From: Roseivivax halodurans JCM 10272
GTDB lineage: Bacteria > Pseudomonadota > Alphaproteobacteria > Rhodobacterales > Rhodobacteraceae
NCBI RefSeq assembly: GCF_000521785.1
Contig: NZ_JALZ01000008.1
Location: 62,001 to 126,000 of the forward strand
DNA: 64,000 nt
Direction: 5' to 3'
The translations under genes were made by a program, and so were the position numbers. A model generated the notes under the pieces. The model did no database searches and was not told the DNA's origin. It worked only from the letters and a program-made list of their open reading frames with translations. Positions 8,775-15,775 of the stretch are shown piece by piece; position 1 is the stretch's first letter; each line of letters starts with the position of its first letter.

Positions 8775-9560
8775 ATGTTTCCTATCCGCGACCACAACCC
8801 CTCGGGGCGTACGCCGTTCGTCACCTACGCCCTGATCGCGGCGAACGTGGTGATCTTTCTCAATTACTGGTCGCTCTTCCAGAACGAGCTGGCTCTGAAC
8901 CGGTTCTTCTGGGACTGGGCACTGATCCCCGCACGCGTGAGCCAGGGCGACGGCTACGGCGGGATCCTCACATCGATGTTCCTGCACGGCGGCATCATGC
9001 ACCTCCTCGGCAACATGCTGTTCCTGTTCATCTTCGGCGACAACGTCGAGGACGAGATGGGACATCTTGGCTATCTCGGCTTCTACCTCGCCAGCGGAAT
9101 CGGGGCAGCGTTCGCGCAATATGTCACCGCGCCCTACAGCCAGGTCCCCATGGTCGGCGCGTCGGGGGCGATCGCGGGCGTGATGGGCGCGTACCTGCTG
9201 CTCTTCCCACGAGCGCGGGTCGATATCCTCATCATCCTGATCTTTCTCTTCCGCGTGGTGCCGATCCCGGCCTGGGTCGTGCTCGGCCTCTGGATCGGCA
9301 TGCAGACATTCGGCGGCATTGGCGCACCCGCCGATGCGGGCGGCACCGCGTACTGGGCGCACGTCGGCGGTTTCGTGATCGGCGTGCTGCTCTGCATCCC
9401 GCTCTGGCTGCGGCGCGGTGGCCCGGCCTTCTGGCGCAAGAGCCACGGCCTGCCGCCCCACCCCGCGGCCCATTATCGCTTCGTCTCGACCGACGTGCCG
9501 CGCGCGGGACAGCGCAAACGCCCAGGGCGCCGCCCGGGGCCTTGGGGGGGATCGTCATGA
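8775..9560 (+). CDS. Rhomboid-family intramembrane serine protease
   Basis: Polytopic inner-membrane protein of 261 aa with the rhomboid catalytic dyad: Ser130 in VGASGAIAGVMGAY and His196 in AHVGGFVIGV. The conserved loop/TM2 histidine-asparagine motif is HGGIMHLLGNMLFLF. About six hydrophobic segments are visible, followed by a short basic tail. Substrates cannot be inferred. ATG at 8775 (MFPIRDHNPSGRTP) fits the family N-terminus; an in-frame TTG at 8739 is a less likely start. The stop overlaps the next gene in an ATGA junction. Confidence 0.93.
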   Translation: MFPIRDHNPSGRTPFVTYALIAANVVIFLNYWSLFQNELALNRFFWDWALIPARVSQGDGYGGILTSMFLHGGIMHLLGNMLFLFIFGDNVEDEMGHLGYLGFYLASGIGAAFAQYVTAPYSQVPMVGASGAIAGVMGAYLLLFPRARVDILIILIFLFRVVPIPAWVVLGLWIGMQTFGGIGAPADAGGTAYWAHVGGFVIGVLLCIPLWLRRGGPAFWRKSHGLPPHPAAHYRFVSTDVPRAGQRKRPGRRPGPWGGSS

Positions 9561-9925
9561 GCGAGGCGCGACGCGCAACCTGCCATTGCGGAGCGGTGGA
9601 ACTGAGGGTTCGGCTGGAGACGCCTCTCTCCGAGGCAGCCCGCTGCGACTGTTCGTATTGCCGCAGGCGCGCCGCCCCGAACGTCTCGGCGCGCAAGGAG
9701 GATGTCGAGGTTTTGCGCGGCGCCGATCAACTCACGCTCTACAGCTTCGGCACGCGTACCGCGCAGCATTTCTTCTGCAAGATCTGTGGGATCTACGTCT
9801 ACCACGAGCGCCGGTCGGCACCCGGCCATTGCGGGATAAACCTCGGGACGCTCAAGGGCGTGAACCCCGCCGATTACGAGCCCATGCCGTGGAACGACGG
9901 GGTGAACCACCCCTCGGACAGCTGA
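9557..9925 (+). CDS. GFA-family (CENP-V/GFA) zinc-binding protein
   Basis: Small (122 aa) protein of the glutathione-dependent formaldehyde-activating enzyme superfamily. Its zinc-ligand cysteines are present in CHCGAVE near the N-terminus, CDCSYC at about residue 35 and CKICGIYVYH at about 75. Many family members of this size have no proven activity, so S-hydroxymethylglutathione synthase function should not be assumed. Start ATG at 9557 overlaps the rhomboid stop by 4 bases, implying co-expression. Confidence 0.88.
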   Translation: MSEARRATCHCGAVELRVRLETPLSEAARCDCSYCRRRAAPNVSARKEDVEVLRGADQLTLYSFGTRTAQHFFCKICGIYVYHERRSAPGHCGINLGTLKGVNPADYEPMPWNDGVNHPSDS

Positions 9926-9929
9926 GGCC

Positions 9930-10721
9930 TCACGCCTCGCGGATCACGCGGGCGAAATGATCGAAGATGTTGCCGTTGGCGCAGAGGATCGTGCCGTCCT
10001 CGAGCGGTGTCTGTCCCTCGCGGACGCCTCCGACCAGGGCGCCCGCCTCGAGCGCGATGAGCGAGCCGGCTGCGAGGTCCCAGATCTGCAGCTCGCGCTC
10101 CCAGTAGCCGTCATAGCGGCCGGCGGCGACGTAGGCGAGGTCCAGCGCTGCCGAGCCCCAGCGCCGCACACCGGCGCAGGCGGGCATCAGCCGCGCGAGA
10201 TCCTTGAGCGTCGCGGGCAGCGTCTTCTTCGCGCCGAACGGCACGCCGGTCGCGAAGAGCGCCTCGGCCATGCGGTGGCGGCCCGAGACGCGCAGGCGCT
10301 TGCTGTCGTTCAGCCAGGCGCCGGCGCCCTTCTCGGAGTAGAACATCTCGTCCTTGGCGGGATCGTAGATCACCCCCGAGACGATCGATCCCTTGTGTTC
10401 GAGCGCGATGGAGATCGCAAAATGCGGCATGCCGTGGAGGAAATTGGTCGTCCCGTCGAGCGGATCGACGATCCAGCGGCGGGTCGGATCCTCGCCGGGC
10501 GTCTCGCCGCTTTCCTCGGCCAGCCAGCCGTAGGTCGGGCGCGCGCCCATGAGTTCCTCGCGCAGGATCTTTTCCGAGGCGAGGTCGGCGCGGCTGACGA
10601 AGTCGCCCGCGCCCTTCATCGAGACCTGCAGGTTCTCGACCTCGCGGAAGTCCTTCACGAGGGAGCGACCCGCCTTGCGCGCGGCCTTCATCATGATGTT
10701 GAGGTTGGCGCTGCCCTGCAT
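9930..10721 (-). CDS. Inositol monophosphatase family protein (SuhB/CysQ fold)
   Basis: Mg2+-dependent lithium-sensitive phosphatase family, 263 aa. The metal-binding signature is complete: Glu in LAEESGE at about residues 69-70, WIVDPLDGTTNF at about 83-94 with Asp87 and Asp90, and the C-terminal IWDLAAGSLIALEAGA. The substrate could be inositol-1-phosphate or another sugar or nucleotide phosphate; sequence alone does not decide. It is convergent with the GFA gene, with only 4 bases between stops. Confidence 0.93.
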   Translation of the reverse strand: MQGSANLNIMMKAARKAGRSLVKDFREVENLQVSMKGAGDFVSRADLASEKILREELMGARPTYGWLAEESGETPGEDPTRRWIVDPLDGTTNFLHGMPHFAISIALEHKGSIVSGVIYDPAKDEMFYSEKGAGAWLNDSKRLRVSGRHRMAEALFATGVPFGAKKTLPATLKDLARLMPACAGVRRWGSAALDLAYVAAGRYDGYWERELQIWDLAAGSLIALEAGALVGGVREGQTPLEDGTILCANGNIFDHFARVIREA

Positions 10722-10840
10722 GTGCCCGGCCCTTCCATTGAGTCAGGGCGCGCGTATACGCGGGCGTCCGGGGGATGTGAAGGGGCTCCGGTCGTGCGCG
10801 ACACTCCGCGCGAGATGCGGTGTCACGGTCCGGGCGCTCC

Positions 10841-10874
10841 ACAAGATAAGGGCCCGCGCGGATGGCGCGGGCCC
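10841..10874 (-). terminator. Intrinsic terminator after the outer-membrane barrel gene
   Basis: A perfect 10-bp G+C stem (10850-10859 with 10865-10874) around a 5-base loop lies 28 bases downstream of the barrel gene stop, followed on the minus strand by TTATCTTGT. It separates the barrel gene from the inositol-phosphatase gene. Confidence 0.75.
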
Positions 10875-10902
10875 TCTTGCTCGGTCGGGACGAGGGTCCC
10901 GA

Positions 10903-11511
10903 TCAGAAGCGGTAGTTGATGTTCAGGCTCGCCGTGGTGGCGTCGGCGTCGATGCCTTCGGCGTCGAAATCGTCGAACTCGTGGTAGTTGATCTCGCCAC
11001 CGGCGGTGATGTTCTCGGTCAGGAACGTCTCGGTGCCGAGGCCGACGTAGTAGCCGTTGGAATCGCCGAGATCGTCATCGTCGGTGAACGCCTTGGCGTA
11101 ACCGCCGCCTGCGTAAACCATTGAACGGCCGAAGTTATAACCGACGCGGGGACCGGCGCGGAGGATGCCGTCGACGGCCGGGCCGTCGTCGAGCTCGATC
11201 TCGCCGGCGTCGTAGTTCACGCCGCCGCCGACGACGACGTTACCGAAGTCGCGGTCGTAGTTCATGCGCAGGCCGTAGAGGGTGCCGTCGCCGTCGAGGT
11301 CGGTGCCGTCGTCATCGTCCGCCTGGATGTCGCCGTAGCCGAGCTGGGCACCGGCGGAGAAGCCGGAGAAGTCATAAGTCGGTGTCGGTTCAACGACTTG
11401 CGGGGCGGGCTGGGTCACGACCGGCTCGGGCGCGGGCTGCGAGATGCTGCCGGCGAAGGCGGTGGTGGAGGTCGCGGCGATGGCTGCGGTGGTGATGAGG
11501 AAGCGTTTCAT
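10903..11511 (-). CDS. Small outer-membrane beta-barrel protein with acidic loops
   Basis: 202-aa precursor with a clear Sec signal (MKRFLITTAAIAATSTTAFA, cleavage near residue 20), a Pro/Gln-rich linker, then a repetitive alternating pattern ending NYRF, the terminal aromatic expected for an 8-strand OmpW/OmpA-N-like barrel. Two loops are strikingly acidic (DDDDGTDLDGDG and DDDDLGD) and could bind divalent cations; that is inference. ATG at 11511 is chosen by the signal peptide and a GGAG-like site upstream. It is monocistronic with its own terminator. Function is otherwise unknown; such proteins are often abundant porin-like antigens in Rhodobacteraceae. Confidence 0.85.
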   Translation of the reverse strand: MKRFLITTAAIAATSTTAFAGSISQPAPEPVVTQPAPQVVEPTPTYDFSGFSAGAQLGYGDIQADDDDGTDLDGDGTLYGLRMNYDRDFGNVVVGGGVNYDAGEIELDDGPAVDGILRAGPRVGYNFGRSMVYAGGGYAKAFTDDDDLGDSNGYYVGLGTETFLTENITAGGEINYHEFDDFDAEGIDADATTASLNINYRF

Positions 11512-12301
11512 TGTCTGCTCTCCGTAGGAGTTTCTTGAGCGGCGGACCTTGTCCCGGCCCGTCGAGTTATGAGGAAATGGCCACGAACGCCCCAATGTTC
11601 CAGCCCCCGCCAGTCACGGGTTTGTGGCGACTCTGAGGCCACATCCGCGAGATATTTCAAAAACTTGACGGAACCGGCGGAGTCTGGCGCATGACGCCAC
11701 GGGAGGTGATCACGAAACGGTAACGCCGGGTTTCGAAATCTCCCGCCGGGGGCGGATTTTCGGCGGAGACGCGCCGCTTCGAGGCGGCGTCGGCCTCTGA
11801 GGCTGACGTCACGAAAACTGCCCCGGCCGCTCCGGGTTTCGTAACAAATGTAAGAAATCGGGTGCGAATTGTACGGAATTCGGGCGCGTTTCGACGCTGG
11901 ACGCAGAGTTTGCGCCACTCGCGCGTGCCGCGGGGCGGGATCGGGGCGATCCGGAGGGGCGCGGAGCCGGGAGACGGCGGGGCGGGTCCGGCCGGACGAC
12001 CGGACCGGAGGGCCGCCTGCCCTGCCGGTCCCGGCGCCGGGCGGGACATCCCGGGGTCCGGGCGGCGGCTCGAGTCGTCCCGGCGAGAGGGCGCCATGCC
12101 TCTGCCTCCAAACCCGCGCGTGGGGATGGGGGCATTCCGCGCCTGCGCCGCTCCCGGACGGTGACGCGCCGCGGGCCGCACATGCGTGCGGCCCGTTCAT
12201 CCAGGTGTGCGAAAGGTGCCCGGCCCGGCACGTTGCCCGGTCCCGACACGGGCCGAACGGGCCGCGGCCCGTTCGGGATCAGTTCTGCAATAAATGGGCC
12301 A
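11512..12301. other. 790-base non-coding region with GC-rich hairpins
   Basis: No convincing gene: the open frames here have no recognisable protein features. The part near 11512 must carry the barrel-gene promoter. Two perfect inverted repeats stand out: 12173-12194 (9-bp arms GGGCCGCAC/GTGCGGCCC, loop ATGC) and 12253-12276 (a 24-base perfect palindrome centred on GCCGCGGC), the second 26 bases past the stop of the island gene. The stretch 11930-12290 is extremely G+C-rich and abuts the AT-richer island. Confidence 0.5.
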
Positions 12302-12988
12302 TCAACCTAAATTCTGCTCAAACCACTCTTTCGCTCGCTCTCGGCTTGCTTCAAAAACCTCGATTTGCTCAATGATTTGAGTGTCAGTTAACAGATCGAA
12401 GTCACCCCGACACCAGATTGATGGCTTTCGCTGCCAGCCCAATGAACCAGTTGGCACCTTTGGAAAAAAGATAATTTTCCCAGGAGATTTCTCGAAGTCC
12501 GTGTGCCGAAAAATCGACCTCTCAAGAATCGAGAAAAGTAGCCGTGCCTGGTAGTCAGAGAACGGAATTTTGCTCCATGGAATGAAGAAGACAGGCGAAA
12601 AGTGACCTTGATCACGAACTACGGTGAGGGGTTTAATCGGAACGCGAATACCCGGTCCGAGTGGAAACCATTCAACAAAGTCATCGAACGCCCGTACGCC
12701 ACTTATCGGGTTTTCGGCCACAAAGTCGAACCATGCTTCCACGACCTCCGCATTGTGCTTGCGCCCCAATGCAGAGCCCTTCTCGCGAACTATATGGAGC
12801 GCAGTACGCCGATCTATCCCATCTTCGATCTGCCACTTGGCGCAGGACTTTGCGATACTGTAGTTCCAAGGAACAATACCTGTTAGAAAGCTAACCAGCT
12901 GCTTGGTCGTCTTATCGACGTCCAGATGCTGCATTCGTGCCCAGTTCTCGACCGCAGGCGGACGATCTAGTTTTTGGAGAGGAGTCAT
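12302..12988 (-). CDS. Uncharacterised protein, candidate toxin partner of the Panacea-domain gene
   Basis: 228 aa; I do not recognise the family. It has no signal peptide or membrane segment and is rich in aromatic and charged residues: EVVEAWFDFVAENP at about residue 80, FDDFVEWFPLGPG at about 100, VFFIPWSKIPFSDYQARLL at about 132, and a helical acidic/basic C-terminus (EQIEVFEASRERAKEWFEQN). No classical nuclease, kinase or ART motif is obvious. Its ATG overlaps the stop of the upstream DUF4065 gene (ATGA, 12985-12988), so the pair is a translationally coupled operon. Base composition is clearly lower in G+C than the flanks, suggesting horizontal acquisition. By analogy with PanA toxin-antitoxin operons the protein is the likely toxin; this is inference from context only. 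Confidence 0.7.
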   Translation of the reverse strand: MTPLQKLDRPPAVENWARMQHLDVDKTTKQLVSFLTGIVPWNYSIAKSCAKWQIEDGIDRRTALHIVREKGSALGRKHNAEVVEAWFDFVAENPISGVRAFDDFVEWFPLGPGIRVPIKPLTVVRDQGHFSPVFFIPWSKIPFSDYQARLLFSILERSIFRHTDFEKSPGKIIFFPKVPTGSLGWQRKPSIWCRGDFDLLTDTQIIEQIEVFEASRERAKEWFEQNLG

Positions 12989-13488
12989 TGCCTATGTATC
13001 CTAGCGCCAGATGTTAACTCAAACTGACGAATCTTATCGTCAGTAATTTCCATACCCAGATTGATTGGACCGCTGTTGTTCCAAACAGCATCCCACGCGC
13101 CTCCCTTCGCGTGCGACATATCCACCAAAACGGATGCTGGAATTCTTATGTAGAATCTGGCAAGTTCACGGATGTAATCTTGATAGTCGGCTGGGATATC
13201 ATCCCAAGCTACTACAAGCTCGCCAGTTTCATAGTCTGGCCGACGCGCCAAATCGCGAATCGCCCCTCCCCTATACCGCTTGAACTGGTTATAAACCTCC
13301 CTAAAAACAGGTCCGTATTCCCACGCTTCGATTTTGGCACTTACGAGTGGCTGCCCACATTCGCGTAGCCGATCAACGTGCATAAAATACAATGCCTTAT
13401 TGAGATGCAGGTTTGTTACGGCGACACGCTCTATCTGCGCTTGACGCAGCACGATGTTCGCAACAACCCGCACATCAAGACCGCTCAT
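12985..13488 (-). CDS. Panacea-domain (DUF4065, PanA/SocA-like) antitoxin candidate
   Basis: 167 aa with the Panacea/DUF4065 signature in the first half: LHLNKALYFMHVDRL at about residues 27-41, then SAKIEAWEYGPVFREVYNQF at about 50-69, matching the family pattern 'LNKLLYFAH...IEAWKYGPVxxxVY'. A later helix AHAKGGAW-like segment (SHAKGGAWDAVWNNSG, about 124-139) fits the domain's C-terminal HxxGxPW-type motif. Panacea domains are known as promiscuous antitoxins paired with many unrelated toxins and as SocA. It is first in a two-gene operon, with a strong AGGTGG ribosome-binding site and a LexA-type box directly upstream. Confidence is high for the domain, moderate for antitoxin function. Confidence 0.85.
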   Translation of the reverse strand: MSGLDVRVVANIVLRQAQIERVAVTNLHLNKALYFMHVDRLRECGQPLVSAKIEAWEYGPVFREVYNQFKRYRGGAIRDLARRPDYETGELVVAWDDIPADYQDYIRELARFYIRIPASVLVDMSHAKGGAWDAVWNNSGPINLGMEITDDKIRQFELTSGARIHRQ

Positions 13489-13499
13489 TTACCACCTTT

Positions 13500-13514
13500 G
13501 TTCACTTCTTGTTC
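13500..13514 (-). promoter_or_regulatory. LexA (SOS) box, GTTC-N7-GTTC type
   Basis: GTTCACTTCTTGTTC is an exact match to the alphaproteobacterial LexA direct-repeat operator GTTC-N7-GTTC (read GAAC-N7-GAAC on the gene strand). It lies 12-26 bases upstream of the Panacea-domain gene start, directly next to the predicted -10, where bound repressor would block transcription. Confidence 0.7.
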
Positions 13515-13543
13515 ATTTTCCGTGCTAAATGACGCTGAGTCAA
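13515..13543 (-). promoter_or_regulatory. Predicted sigma-70 promoter of the Panacea operon
   Basis: On the minus strand TTGACT (13538-13543, 5 of 6 to consensus) is followed after 17 bases by GAAAAT (13515-13520, 4 of 6). The next bases are the LexA-type box, so the start point would fall inside the operator. Confidence 0.5.
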
Positions 13544-13552
13544 GGCCGCGCA

Positions 13553-14455
13553 CTACAATATGCTGCGGAACTCCCGCCACTCCCCCTTGGACATGCCGGA
13601 GGTTTCCTGCGTCACCTCTTCACCCTTGAGCATGCGCTTCACGCAATCAAGGCCGGCGGCGGAGAGGACGGCTCCGCCCATGCGGTAATCCTCGAAGGCC
13701 CTGTAGGCGAAGGGGACCCAGTCGCGGACCATCTCTCCGATGGCCTCGGCGTAGACGCGGATCTCGTATTGGGCGTGGGAATCTGCGCGAAGGCGCAGGA
13801 AATGGAGGAGGTTGTGGAGGTCCGTCTTCCAGTACCATTGGGTGTAGATGTTGGCGGGCAGGTTCATCCGGGCGAGCTCGCGCGCGAGGCCCTGCTGGCC
13901 GTCGTCCGAGATCATCTCCTCGTAATGGTCGTAGGCGCGCATCGCGTCGTCGCGGAGATAGCGCAGGACGCGTTCGGCCTCTTCCCCGGCAAGGGCCTCG
14001 CCCCGTCCCTGGTTGTTGGAGGTCGATTGCGAGGCGAGTGCGTCGGGCTCGGGGATGTAGAATTCGCGGTCGAGGATCGAGTAGCGGGCGGAGTATTCGT
14101 TCACGTTGGCGGTGCGGTGGCGGATCCACTGGCGCGCGACGAAGACCGGCAGCTTCACGTGGAGCTTGATCTCGCACATCTCGAAGGGGGTCGAGTGCCA
14201 GTGGCGCATGAGGTAGCGGATCAGCCCCTCGTCGTTGGAGACCGACTTGGTGCCGCGGCCGTAGCTGACGCGGGCGGCCTGGCAGATGGCGCTGTCGTCG
14301 CCCATGTAGTCGACAACCCGCACGAAGCCGTGGTCGAGCACGGGGGCGGCGCGGTAGAGATGCTCCTCCATCGCCGGGACGGTGGCGCGCAGGGTGGGCG
14401 CGGGCTCGGCGCGGAGGGCGTCGATCTCGGCCTGCTGTTCGGGGCTCAGGGGCAT
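13553..14455 (-). CDS. thyX: FAD-dependent thymidylate synthase (ThyX)
   Basis: Makes dTMP from dUMP using methylenetetrahydrofolate and NAD(P)H with FAD. The ThyX signature RHR-X7-S is complete in [16 protein letters not shown] (about residues 111-126), and the C-terminal half ([21 protein letters not shown]) holds the other substrate-contacting helices. About 300 aa, normal for alphaproteobacterial ThyX. ATG at 14455 is preferred because AGAGG sits nine bases upstream; ATG at 14464 is too close to that site. Transcription runs toward the Panacea operon on the same strand, with the SOS promoter starting just beyond the thyX stop. Confidence 0.96.
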   Translation of the reverse strand: MPLSPEQQAEIDALRAEPAPTLRATVPAMEEHLYRAAPVLDHGFVRVVDYMGDDSAICQAARVSYGRGTKSVSNDEGLIRYLMRHWHSTPFEMCEIKLHVKLPVFVARQWIRHRTANVNEYSARYSILDREFYIPEPDALASQSTSNNQGRGEALAGEEAERVLRYLRDDAMRAYDHYEEMISDDGQQGLARELARMNLPANIYTQWYWKTDLHNLLHFLRLRADSHAQYEIRVYAEAIGEMVRDWVPFAYRAFEDYRMGGAVLSAAGLDCVKRMLKGEEVTQETSGMSKGEWREFRSIL

Positions 14456-14665
14456 GGGCGGCATCCTCTCGGCGGCAAATGAGTCGGGGTCCAGCTATAT
14501 CTTGCAGAGACTGCGCGCAAAAACCACCACATCGGGTGGCGGCAAATCGGTCGCACATTGCGGGAAAACGGGCACGGCTTCGGCACGGTCAGATTGACTT
14601 GGGGTCAAGCCTGGCGACATCGTGGCCGAAACCGCAGGCAGCGTGCAAATCGAGGCAGTGAGCGC

Positions 14666-15775
14666 ATGACCCGCATCGTGGCGACGATCCTGACGCTGGC
14701 GCTTCTCGGCGCCTGCGGCAGCACGGGGAACGACGGGGAGAACCCGCTCGATCCCGAGACCGGGGAGGATGCCGGGCCCGGGACGGGGGGCGACGGCGAC
14801 CCCGGGACGCCGATCGACAGCGACCGGGGCCTGCCGCCCGGCACCGAGGCACCCACGCCCGACAGCTCGATCGTGCGCTACGAGCCGCGCGGGGAGAGCG
14901 GCGGCGGATTTGCCGAGGCGATCGCCTACGATGCGGCGACGGACACGTTCGAGGTCGACAACCTCGCCTTCGACGGGGACAACGTCTACCGGCGCGGGGG
15001 GCGGCCGGGCAGCCAGAACGCGGTCGGATCGCTGGGGCCCTTCGCGGTCTACGAGAGCGACGTGACCAGCGTCGATCCGGTGACCGGCACGGTGGTCGAC
15101 AACCTCGCCTACCGGGCGATCTATGGCGTCTCGACGAGCGGGCAGACCGAGTTCGCGATCGTGCGCAGCGGGGATTTCGTGGATTACGGCTTCGGCGGCT
15201 TCGTCTACCAGCGCAACGGGGTCGATGCGGCGGGCAATGCGACCTCGCTGGAGCTGCCGACGGCGGGGGATGCGGTCTATGCGGGCGATTACGCGGGCGT
15301 GCGGATCTTCGACGGGGTGTCCGGGCTCGAATACCTGACGGGCGATGCGTCGATGCGGATCGACTTCAAGGATTTCAACGACGCGCAGGCGGGGGTGTCG
15401 CTGACGGTGGCGAACCGGCGGCTCTACGACATCGACGGCACCGACATCACGGACCGGTACATCGCGGCGCTGCAGGAGGACAACGACGGCCTCGTGGTGC
15501 CGCGGGACGCATCGGGCAACGCGGTGATGCCGCAGGTGGGCTCGGTGGTGAGCCCGGATGTCGCGGATGCCAACGGGGAGATCGTGCAATCGGTGTTCAC
15601 GACGCTCGAATTCGACGACGGGACCCAGGCGACCGCCGCGGAGGGCGAGTATTACGCGATCATGTCGGGCGAGGACGCGGGCGAGATCGTCGGCGTGCTG
15701 GTGATGACGGGCGACGATCCGCGGCGGGACGCGGCTTTCCAGGAAACCGGCGGATTCATCGTCTACCGGCAATGA
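14666..15775 (+). CDS. Lipoprotein with TbpB-like features, predicted Slam substrate
   Basis: 369-aa predicted lipoprotein: signal peptide MTRIVATILTLALLGAC with the lipobox LLGAC (acylated Cys17), then a long Gly/Asp/Pro-rich flexible linker (about residues 18-60), and a Gly/Thr/Tyr-rich beta domain. The C-terminal region resembles the small barrel of TbpB-type surface lipoproteins, with GGFVYQRNG and a terminal aromatic-containing strand (GGFIVYRQ). It overlaps the downstream DUF560/Slam-like gene by 4 bases, the arrangement expected for a Slam and its substrate, so surface display is likely. The ligand is unknown. An inverted repeat (TTGAC-5-GTCAA) at 14594-14608 lies in the likely promoter. 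Confidence 0.75.
   Translation: MTRIVATILTLALLGACGSTGNDGENPLDPETGEDAGPGTGGDGDPGTPIDSDRGLPPGTEAPTPDSSIVRYEPRGESGGGFAEAIAYDAATDTFEVDNLAFDGDNVYRRGGRPGSQNAVGSLGPFAVYESDVTSVDPVTGTVVDNLAYRAIYGVSTSGQTEFAIVRSGDFVDYGFGGFVYQRNGVDAAGNATSLELPTAGDAVYAGDYAGVRIFDGVSGLEYLTGDASMRIDFKDFNDAQAGVSLTVANRRLYDIDGTDITDRYIAALQEDNDGLVVPRDASGNAVMPQVGSVVSPDVADANGEIVQSVFTTLEFDDGTQATAAEGEYYAIMSGEDAGEIVGVLVMTGDDPRRDAAFQETGGFIVYRQ

Noticed and set aside
9557-9925. Calling the GFA-family protein a formaldehyde-detoxifying enzyme
   Set aside because: Short GFA-fold proteins are functionally diverse and there is no formaldehyde dehydrogenase gene alongside.
11508-12375. Several open frames of 100-230 codons between the barrel gene and the island
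   Set aside because: They overlap each other in different frames, lack ribosome-binding sites and domains, and fall in extremely G+C-rich DNA where stops are rare.
12602-12894. Three overlapping plus-strand small open frames opposite the candidate toxin gene
   Set aside because: They are antisense, lack ribosome-binding sites, and differ only in frame; the minus-strand gene has the coupling overlap and operon promoter.
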